Shown: positions 8,545 to 15,456 of the stretch, piece by piece
Layout of the letters: each line of letters opens with the position of its first letter
Numbering within the stretch: position 1 is the first letter of the stretch
DNA from: Acanthamoeba castellanii str. Neff
Taxonomy: Eukaryota; Discosea; Longamoebia; Acanthamoebidae
Assembly (NCBI RefSeq): GCF_000313135.1
Contig: NW_004457638.1
Coordinates: 190,519 to 212,971, forward strand
Direction of reading: 5' to 3'
Length of the DNA: 22,453 nt
Notes under the pieces: generated by a model
What the model saw: only the letters and a program-made list of their open reading frames with translations
Told to the model about the DNA's origin: nothing
Databases searched by the model: none
Translations under genes and position numbers: made by a program

Positions 8545-9003
8545 TTAGTATTCACTCCTATCCACATCAGAACCAAAGTGGAAAGGGGAAAGTGACCCAA
8601 GGTCAGGCAATTGGTCAATGTCAGAGTTGTGGTGAGGGCTTCCCTGCTCCTGCTCCTGCTCCAGCTCCTGCTCCTGTTCTTGTGGCACTTGTGTCATTAT
8701 CCACAGCAACGAAAAAAGGGCATGGTTGAATACCTGTGCAGGGGTGCTAGGAGCTGATGCCATGGAGGTTGAGATGGAGGAGCAGGGTGAAGGTTGAGAA
8801 GAAGTTGAGGTACTGGATGAGGTGAGTTGATGCACCACAGTCCAGGCTGCTGAAATCCAGGACATGATGTCAGATGGGATGATGTTGGTCTCAGATTCAT
8901 GCAGTTGCACAGAAGCTCCATTGATGTGGTAGCTGAAGTTGAGATGGAAGCAGGCATAAAGTGGAGTAGCACAAAGTGGAGTGTAGTTGAGAACGCTTTG
9001 CAC
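8545..9003 (-). pseudogene. Fragment of an unrecognised protein with a Gln-Glu repeat
   Basis: The minus-strand frame starts MQSVLNYTPLCATPLYACFH and continues LNFSYHINGAS, a stretch kept in frame in the paralogous segment at 1998-2420. This conservation suggests it was once coding. It ends in a (Gln-Glu)n run, QEQEQELEQEQEQ, encoded by a CTCCTG/CTGCTC microsatellite at 8640-8683, then to a stop at 8545. No family is recognised. Confidence 0.35.
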
Positions 9004-9083
9004 TTTGGTGCTGGAGGTGTAGGCAGTGAGGACAAGCTGATAGAAGACATGACCTATTGTTGGTAGGAAATCAGTGAGAAGAG
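8710..9083 (+). repeat. Direct duplication, copy 2 (left part, interrupted by the LTR element)
   Basis: Paralogous to 1998-2340. The similarity resumes on the far side of the retrotransposon at 11157-11240. Relative to copy 1 there are about 50 extra bases just before the insertion point, ending in a second CAGTGAG, which looks like a small local duplication. Confidence 0.8.
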
Positions 9084-9167
9084 TGTAGGAGAGTAGGGGA
9101 ACTGGACCAGTTGGGTCTCAGGTAGATGGGCCTCAGGGAGGTCCTGTCCTAGTGATGTCAAAAGAAG
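9084..9167 (-). repeat. Truncated 3' LTR (terminal 84 bp)
   Basis: These 84 bases match 10929-11012 with three substitutions. The rest of the LTR is absent and the integrase remnant abuts directly, showing an internal deletion that removed the 3' part of the element. Confidence 0.85.
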
Positions 9168-9179
9168 GACTTGTTCATC

Positions 9180-9475
9180 TGCAGGTGACCCAGTGTAGAG
9201 AAGCTTCTCTTGATGCCAAGTCGTCTGGCCAGCTCTTGGTGTAGCTCAGCCATGAATTCTCATCCTTGATCACTCACAATCGTCTCTGGTGGTCCCCACC
9301 TTCCAATGGGGTAGAGCGCCAACAGCTCAGTTCATAGCCCTCATGGCACAATCCATTGCAGCTGTGCAGACACCTCTGTCAACTTCCCTTGGCTCTTCAT
9401 TGGCCAGTAGGTCCAGTAGTCATTGACTCCATTGATCACAACTTGGTCAAGTAGAGCCAGTTGTTGTGTCATGAG
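9180..9475 (-). pseudogene. Retrotransposon integrase remnant
   Basis: The conceptual translation has GPPETIVSDQG, a stop, then EFMAELHQELARRLGIKRSF, the core block around the second catalytic aspartate of retroviral-type integrases, up to the usual GHPQTNG block (here GHLQMN). Three in-frame stops (VP-stop-GL-stop, DQG-stop) are all TGA. The zinc-binding domain is missing and the C-terminus is cut by the 3' LTR remnant. Confidence 0.75.
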
Positions 9476-10290
9476 TCAATACAGCTTCTCAGTGTCCAGG
9501 TAGCAGAGGACCAGGGCACTCACAAGAGCCCCCTTGAGCTCATTGAACACACTCTTTTCCTCAATTGTCCACTTCCACTTGACTTGCTTGCTCATGAGCT
9601 TGGACAGTGGACTCACTACATGAGAGAAGCTCTTGATGAAATGCCTATAGTAGGAGGCCAACCCAAGGAAGCTCTGCAGCTCCCATTGGTTCTTTGGCAG
9701 CCTTGCTTCATGCACCAACTTGATCTTCTTCAGGTCAGTCTGGATGCCATCATTGCTGATGATGTGGCAATACTCCATCTTGGCCCTGGCAAACTCACAT
9801 TTCATGAGCTTGACATACAGTCCACGCTCCCAAATTCACCAAACGTCTCCTCAAGGTGTTCAGGGTGATTATCAAGAGTGGTGCTGTAGACAAGGACATC
9901 ATCCATAAGTACCCACAACCACTCTCCCCTGGACAAGCCCATCATCTCATCTATGCTCACTGGAATGTAGCCAGTGCATTGGTGAGCCCAAACAGCATCA
10001 CTGTCAGCTCATAGAGCCCTCATCTCATGACAAACATGGCTATCTTGGAAGCCTCCAGTGTGAGAGGGATCTGCCAGAACCCACTGCAGAAATCCATCTT
10101 CAACCAGAATCAGGCCTTCCCCAGGCCCTCAAGACACTTGTTTGTGTCCAGCATCAGATACAAGTCTCACTTTGTCTTCTTGTTGAGCTCACAGTAGTCA
10201 ATGCAGAATCAATCTCCATCTCCAGAACATGTCCTTGTTCCACTCAAGGAGTTCAGACAGCCTGGGCTTGTCCTTCTCATCAACATTGAA
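9476..10290 (-). pseudogene. Retrotransposon reverse transcriptase / RNase H remnant
   Basis: Blocks in order on the minus strand: FCIDYCELNKKTK, GFWQIPLTLEASKIAMFVM, GLYELTVMLFGLTNALATFQ, the active-site block VLMDDVLVYS (near 9886-9912; the family has Y or F before the x-D-D), HPEHLEETF, then CEFARAKMEYCHIISNDGIQ, LQSFLGLASYYRHFIKSFSH and the start of RNase H near LCYLDTEK. In-frame stops are all TGA and there is at least one frame change between the TFQ and DEMMG blocks. Upstream KPRLSELLEWNKDMF looks like the pre-RT segment with a deletion after it. Conserved Pro are repeatedly Leu (CTG) and conserved Arg are Cys or stop, as expected from CpG decay. Confidence 0.85.
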
Positions 10291-10928
10291 CTTGTGGTCA
10301 TTTGAAATGAGAGGTCCAGTCATTTTGAAAAGTGATTTTGTTTGTGAGTTTAACCTCATAAAAATAGTTTTGACAACACAAAAATGGTTTTAATTTAAGA
10401 ATAGCAAGACAAAGTTGGGAGCATCTTGAGAAATGGCAGATTAAAATACCATCATAATCACTTGGAGCGTTGCCAGTGCATCTAGCATCATTACCCACAG
10501 CTTCTCCTCAAATCACAACCAGTAGATTGTGACTGACTCCAACTTCTCTTGTCAGATCCAAGTTAGCTGGTCATACATGTGTGTACCTGATGGTTTAAAG
10601 GGTGTCTTGGGGGCTTTGTCTCTGTTGTTTATTGGAAAAAGGCTCTTCTCCAAACCTCCTTCAACAGAGCATACTCTCTGGTCAATGGCAGTTACAGTAT
10701 CTAGTAACCAGGCCATCATGGTTCAGAGCTTGGTCAGGCTTTTCCCAGGCCAGTGGCAGAGTTGTGGGACATGTTGATGCTACCCTGGACAGTGACAAAG
10801 AAGACTTTGGCACTGACAACTTGGTTGTCTTGGTAGTCAAGGTCAAACTGGTGGACAAGGTCAAGCTCATCATACTTGATTCAATGGATTGGATCTAATA
10901 TGAAGACAATCCTGCCATCATTGCCAAA
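10291..10928 (-). other. Internal retroelement region without recognisable gag or protease
   Basis: Most of this stretch shows no protein similarity. A weak minus-strand frame near 10,780-10,925 reads DGRIVFILDPIH, a stop, YDELDLVHQFDLDYQDNQVV and SAKVFFVTVQGS, which looks coding but is not recognised. It could be a gag relic or unrelated sequence captured by the element. No convincing tRNA-primer binding site follows the LTR. Confidence 0.4.
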
Positions 10929-11156
10929 TGTAGGGGAGTAGGGGAACTGGACCAGTTGGGTCTCAGGTAGATGGGCCTCAGGGAGGTCCTGTCCCAGTGA
11001 TGTCAGAAGAAGTCCTTTATTAACCCCTTGGTAACGTATAATATAGGAGAGTTATCTCCAGTGGTAAATCCAGGGAAAATCCCATTTCCCTCATATTGCT
11101 CTTGGTGGGCAACATAGCCACACCCTGAGGCGTGGCAGAACTGGGGCTCTGCCACA
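10929..11156 (-). repeat. 5' LTR, 228 bp
   Basis: On the minus strand it runs from TGTGGCAGAGCC to CCCCTACA. It contains a TATA-like TATATTATA (11037-11045) and, about 15 bases downstream, AATAAA (11017-11022), the usual promoter and polyadenylation pair of an LTR. The last 84 bases recur as the 3' LTR remnant at 9084-9167. Confidence 0.8.
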
Positions 11157-11240
11157 AGAGCATGTAGCCACCAAGTCAGATGAACAAAATACATACTCAG
11201 TTGATGCATTTAAGGAGCAATGTGGACCCACTTCAGGTTC
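11157..11240 (+). repeat. Direct duplication, copy 2 (right part after the LTR element)
   Basis: GCCACCAAG, GAACAAAATACATACTCAGT and GGAGCAATGTGGACCCACTT match 2351-2420 of copy 1, continuing the alignment interrupted at 9083. Confidence 0.85.
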
Positions 11241-11422
11241 CACCTCTTGATGAGGGAGGGCTTCTTGTAGGCCATGAGCTTGGGAATCTTGGCGATGTCC
11301 TGGACCAGCAGTGCCTCTGGATTGAAGTGTAGATGTTGGGGATGCTCCCTGAGATGAGATGCAGTAGCTTTCAGGGGCTTCTCATCAGCAAGGAAGTTGA
11401 GAAGCTGCCATTTCCAGCACAT
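11240..11422 (-). CDS. Exon-like fragment of unknown protein
   Basis: The minus-strand open frame contains FLADEKPLKATASHLREHPQ, HLHFNPEALLVQDIAKIPKL and YKKPSLIKRWNLK, followed by a GTGGGT that may be a splice donor leading into the duplicated intron-like segment 11157-11240. Its even composition and absence of stops suggest a real exon. No family is recognised, and no start codon can be assigned. Confidence 0.35.
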
Positions 11423-11689
11423 TAGGTATTAGGACAGCAGTAAAGCAGTCTGTGTGGTGAGACAGGTTAGTAATCAAACACATGAGCCTTGTTTCAGAGA
11501 GCAATGAATAATTCATACCACATCAATTCAGATTGGTGTAACCCATCATCTGGTTCAGCCTGTGCTGATCCCAGTGGTGAGTAGATGCATCAAGGAGATG
11601 TCACACAGGATAATGTCAACTACCTTGGGATTCTGCTTCACATCCTCAAACACATCTCAACTGAACAGCACAAGCAGATCCGGGCAGGC
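11423..11689 (+). other. Possible short exon in otherwise unassigned sequence
   Basis: A plus-strand frame near 11,600-11,700 reads DNVNYLGILLHILKHISTEQ then HKQIRAGKFS, which looks coding. It ends at the boundary of the inverted-repeat arm. No family is recognised. Confidence 0.25.
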
Positions 11690-12034
11690 AAATTCTCAAG
11701 GTAGGCAGCACTCATGGCCAACCATCAACATTGAGGAACTTCTTCATGATGCCTGTATAGTTGCACAGATTTTCTCATAACTTCCTCTGTTCTGCCTCAT
11801 TGAGCTTCTGAGGCTCTGGCTGCATGAAATAGTGGAGTTAGTAAGTGTTTGGAAGTATGTAATTTTCTGTCATGTACATGTACATGATGAAATGTACCAT
11901 TGAGCTGATGAGCTTCTTCCAGTTGATGGCTTGCTCACCTCATGTAGTGGTCCAGAACTTGTTGGTGCGCAGGGTGTTGCAGTGCTGGAAGAAGTCCTCC
12001 CACTCATCCTTGTGAACTGCAGCTGCATCATGCA
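11690..12034 (-). repeat. Long inverted repeat, right arm
   Basis: Reverse complement of 1072-1415. Relative to the left arm the exon has gained stops: a TGA follows QRKL where the left arm has a Gln codon, and the Trp-Pro of DGWP is followed by TGA. This arm is therefore clearly non-coding now. It ends about 45 bases before a DUF7869-like exon on the other strand. Confidence 0.85.
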
Positions 12035-12078
12035 CAATGATTGCCACTTGCAGTATTCATGTCTTTTCATCTACCTAC

Positions 12079-12474
12079 AGTTCTACAACTGCAGCTGGGA
12101 GAACAAGAACAAGTACATGCTGGCCTACTGCCACTGGCTGGTGTTCAACAAGGTGTTTCAATCAATCACCATATCCTTCCTGCCTGTGGGACACACCCAT
12201 GAGGCTATCAACCAGATATTCTCAACCTTTGTCAATCAAATCCTGGATGGATCCCAAAATCTGTGGTGTTCAGGGAACCTCCAGGCCTCATGTCTTCTGC
12301 TTCTCCTGCCATGAAGATGATGTGCAGATGTTCACAAAGGCTACCATTCCTCTGCCTCCTAGCATGTGGAAAGACTGGCCTGATCTGGATGAAGACTCCA
12401 GTCACCTTAGCCCAACCTGCACCAAAGAACTGCCTGATCCTGAGCCACTCAGGAGGGGAAAAAGAAGGAAGTGA
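12079..12474 (+). pseudogene. DUF7869-like protein, C-terminal part
   Basis: After a CTACCTACAG acceptor the frame reads FYNCSWENKNKYMLAYCHWL, VFNKVFQSITISFLPVGHTH and EAINQIFSTF. The blocks DNCxxENKN..., SFLPVGHTHEDIDQ are the signature I recall for this family; here the acidic residues are partly altered (EAIN for EDID, YNC for DNC). A one-base frame change near 12,250 leads to a second open frame with GTSRPHVFCF, DDVQMFTKATIPLPPSMWKD and PDPEPLRRGKRRK before a stop at 12472-12474. It lacks the upstream two-thirds of the protein. Altered signature residues plus frameshift indicate a pseudogene. Confidence 0.6.
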
Positions 12475-12755
12475 TTTGTTGGTGTTGTGTATTGCACACA
12501 GCACCTGAGGTTTATCACAGCACCCCATGTATGGCACATTGGGCTGACTGGGCAAACCTCTTGATGAACCTTTTGAACCTCCATGACAAGTGCTCACTCT
12601 GACCCATCTCAAAATTTCTATAGAATGGAATTAAAATATGACTGGAATGGCTGTATACTTCTTTGTCTAGACATGTCCCTTCTCTTTGATAGAGTTGTGC
12701 TTCAGCAATGGCATAATCACACCAGGGCAAGATAGAGAGAATGACCAATGGTTAG
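12475..12755. other. Right border of the CpG-poor island
   Basis: No gene or repeat is seen. The stretch is CpG-poor and AT-rich up to the APC6 stop codon, so the APC6 3' untranslated region must lie in island DNA. No AATAAA-type signal for APC6 was spotted. Confidence 0.4.
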
Positions 12756-15316
12756 TCAGGGGAGCGGAGCAGCGGAGAGGGCGGCGGAGAGCATGTGGGT
12801 GGCAAAGGCGTGGTTGGGGAGAAAGGAGAGGGCGGTGTGGTAGTGCTGGATGGCCGTGTCCAGGTGGCCCCGCAGGTGGTGTGTGAAGGCGAGCGCCGCG
12901 TGCGTTTCAGGAGAATCGTGGAGGGAGAGGGCCTGCTCGAAGCAGGCGACCGCGTCGGGGTACCGGCCCAGCTTGCGGTAGGCGTGGCCCAGGTTGGCCA
13001 TCATGGCCTCCTCCCAGCCGGACGACACGTCCCCGCCCGTGTGCTGCCACAGCGCCACCGCACGCTCCAACTGCGTGGCTGCCTTGCTGTACTGCTTGTT
13101 GTGGTAGGCCACCACGCCCAGCTCGTTCCACACCAGCGCATCCTCCCCGCTCAGCCCACGCGCCTGCCCAACGCAAGCCAAAGCCAGAGCCAAACCGCGC
13201 ATGTTTACATCACGCGAAGCACCGGGGGTCAGCCACGCGGGCACTTTGCTGGAGGGAGGGAGGTAAGGTACCTGCCGGAGGTACTGCCGGGCGAGGTTGA
13301 AGTTGTGAGCGCGGATGAGCTCGGTGCCGATGCAGAGGAGCGGGATGTACGAGGAAGGCAGGCAGCGGTGCGCCGTGCGATAGGCCGCCATGGCCTGGTC
13401 CTGCTCCCCCTGCTCGGAAAAGGCACGCCCAAACGCCAGCCTGGCAGAGCACCACGCGATTCACCGGATGATGCGAGAGAGAGAGAAAGCCGTGGCAGGA
13501 CCATCAACCATCACGCGAGGGAGCAGGAAGACGCGTCGTGGTGGTGGAGGGTACCAGGCAGGGCCGGCCTCGGCAGGAAGAGCGAGGGTGGTGGCCTTGC
13601 TGAGGTAGGTGCGGGCCGACTCCAGTTTGCCGGTGACGAGATAGTAGCAGCCGACCGCGTACCAGGCCTCCGCCTTGCCCGTGTGCCGCTGCGCCACGGC
13701 GTGCGCCCAGGCGAACAGTTCCCGCTTCTTACCTATGTGGTCGGGTTAGTGAGCCGCGTGATTGCCCTCACCGCCAGACACGACGTGAAGGCGGGGAGCG
13801 CCAACCTAACTCGACCAGCACCGACGCGTAGAGCCACAGGAGAGACCCTTCGCGGTACGGGTCTTCGTCGAGGATGTGCTTCGTGAGGCGGTGACACTCC
13901 TGCAGCCGGCCCTGGTAGAAGAAGCACTAGTGGTGCGCAAAGAGAGGCTCGGCATGTCAGGGCGCCGCGATGCCAAATTGCACGCACCACACGTGCGGTG
14001 CTAATAATAATAAGAGCACCGTGTCAACACCTCCTACCTCTGCGTCGGCCGCCACACGAGCCAAGTTGGCGTCAGCCCGAGGTCGGGCCGGCCGTGGCTC
14101 CTCTTTTCCTGCCTGTTCCTCGCTCTGTAGAGGGAGTCAAGAAGTCGAGGCGCGTGTATGTAAGTATGGCTACCTGGTGGCAGGTGGTCACCACTGTGCC
14201 TAGCGCCCTCCCAACTGTGGCCTAACCACGCCGGCAGAGAGGCGTACATCGTCGACACGCAGCTTCGTAGCATAGAGGGCTCGGACGGATGAAAGCTCCT
14301 GTGGTAGTGCCTCACAGACCTGATAAAAGAGCGCTCGCACTGCGCCGTTCACCACAAGCCACCGCCCTGATTAGCGCGGCTGCGGCGAGTACTAAACATA
14401 AACAGTTCGCGGTGTGAGTGACAGCACGAGGAGGGACAAGCGCCGTACGTTGGTCCGGAGGCAGGAGATGGCGGTCGGCGAGCTTCTCCAGGGCCTCGGA
14501 GCAAAGCGGGTCCTACAAGAAGAGGCGTCAGTCAGTCAGTCAGGGAGGGGACAGCCCAGCTGGTTGTGCACGTGCCGAGAGTGCCGCGGGATATATGAGA
14601 GGGAGACCACACCTGCAGCAGAGCTCGCTGGTAGGCTGTGGCAGCCAGCGCGGGCTGATCAGCGGCGTCGAGGAGCTTGCCTCGCGCGAGGTGCAGCGCC
14701 CCGTGCAGCCCCGCGTTGAGTCCGTGCTGTGGCGCCTCGAATCCCTCCGGCAACAACTCCAGCCCTGCCGCCAAGTCCTGCTCGCGCAACCGCATACCTC
14801 CCCAGGTGAGGTTGTGGTCGTTGTGGTCCGTCGGTTGAATGAACCATGTGGAAAGCACCGGGGGTCCCCGGAGGGCGAATCGGGTGTGGCCCGTACCTTG
14901 ACCTCCAGCAAAGCGGTGGCGGCGAGCAGTAGAGAGCGGGCGTCGTGCAGGTGGGCGTTGTGTTTGCGGAGGAGGTGTGCTGCTCGCCGGGCCTGCCCAC
15001 TGCGGACCAGCGCCCGCCCCAGCTCATACACCGCCTCCCGCTTCTCCCCCTCCTCTACACGCCACCCGTTGTTACACGCGTTAAAACCCCTCCCCCCCTC
15101 AACCCCATGATGGTGTTTGTGCAGGAAGAAGAAAGGCGGAGCACCAGCGGAGAGAGCAAGCAAGGCCTCCGCAAAGAAGACGGCCGACGAGGGTAATCCG
15201 GCCTCCAACTGCGCACGCGAGGCGGCGAGAAGAGCAAGGCGCTGTGCGTGCGCGTCCGTGTGCAGCTGTGCGATATCCATGCCAGAGACTCCTGCCCCTC
15301 CTACGGCACCACTCAT
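12756..15316 (-). CDS. CDC16: Anaphase-promoting complex subunit 6 (APC6/CDC16), TPR protein
   Basis: A tetratricopeptide scaffold of the nuclear APC/C ubiquitin ligase. Proposed exons (minus): 15316-15145, 15054-14897, 14777-14613, 14512-14438, 14319-14248, 14124-14038, 13926-13806, 13732-13555, 13440-13272, 13163-12756. All are GT-AG and frame-consistent, giving 534 aa. Diagnostic blocks: WYAVGCYYLVTGKLESARTY LSKATTL, GPAWLAFGRAFSEQGEQDQA MAAY, IPLLCIGTELIRAHNFNLAR, WNELGVVAYHNKQYSKAA, NLGHAYRKLGRYPDAVACFE and a final AIQHYHTALSFLP repeat. The start is the first ATG; a second in-frame ATG (MDIAQ) lies 12 codons on. Intron 4 uses a weak GTCCCT donor and the edges of exons 3-5 are least certain. 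Compared with the human protein (about 620 aa) it stops soon after the last TPR, exactly where the CpG-poor island begins. It is head-to-head with the PMS1-like gene. Confidence 0.9.
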
Positions 15317-15456
15317 CTTCTCTTGGCGCCAAAATTGTTTTGGCCTTGTTTTCTTTCCATTTTCTTGATATTTCAGTTTCACGCAGTATTCCCGGAATTA
15401 CGAAAAGATGAAAGGAGGATGTGATTCGTTTGTGTGATTAATTGCAAGTACATGAC
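15317..15456. promoter_or_regulatory. Bidirectional promoter of APC6 and PMS1 with an E2F-like site
   Basis: The 140 bp between the two start codons contain the palindrome TTGGCGCCAA (15323-15332); on the minus strand it reads TTTTGGCGCC, which matches the E2F/DP consensus TTTSSCGC. It sits only 6 bp upstream of the APC6 ATG, so APC6 transcripts would start very close to the codon or the site would be in the leader. T-rich stretches follow. No TATA box is seen. Confidence 0.5.

Larger units (their letters stand above)
9084..11156 (-). mobile_element. Decayed Ty3/gypsy-type LTR retrotransposon
   Basis: Read on the minus strand, a 5' LTR (11156 to 10929) is followed by internal sequence with remnants of reverse transcriptase/RNase H and integrase, then by a truncated 3' LTR (9167 to 9084). 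Both LTR copies end in TACA at the same base, and the 5' LTR begins TGTGGC, giving TG...CA termini. AGAG lies immediately outside each end (9080-9083 and 11157-11160), consistent with a 4-bp target-site duplication. Order RT before integrase is that of Ty3/gypsy. Gag, protease, most of RNase H, the integrase zinc-binding region and most of the 3' LTR are missing or unrecognisable. It is incapable of autonomous movement. Confidence 0.85.
340..12740. other. CpG-depleted island of repeats and broken genes
   Basis: CpG is rare here. Positions 4441-5040 contain four CpGs in 600 bases, whereas the single 60-base stretch 13021-13080 contains at least eight. TG and CA are correspondingly common. The block is filled with duplicated gene fragments in both orientations, a decayed LTR retrotransposon and minisatellites. 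Coding-like exons are recognisable, but most are interrupted by stops or frame changes. Composition switches abruptly at the APC6 stop codon (12756) and less sharply near 330. The natural reading is a heavily methylated, deaminating repeat block embedded between host genes. A misassembly cannot be excluded from sequence alone. Confidence 0.7.

Noticed and set aside
10291..10928. A gag or protease gene inside the LTR element
   Set aside because: I could find no zinc knuckle and no D(S/T)G protease motif. The one coding-like frame there is unrecognised.
340..12740. Island as an assembly chimera with another organism
   Set aside because: Not excluded, but the CpG-rich sequence also at the left edge, the use of GTAC-type donors on both sides of the boundary and the repeat-like nature of the island make an in-genome repeat block more likely. 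Left as a caveat.
12795..13886. Long plus-strand open frame (363 codons) antisense to APC6
   Set aside because: It is the shadow of GC-rich APC6 exons on the other strand. Its arginine/glycine-rich translation has no recognisable block, whereas the minus strand gives clear TPR repeats across several exons.
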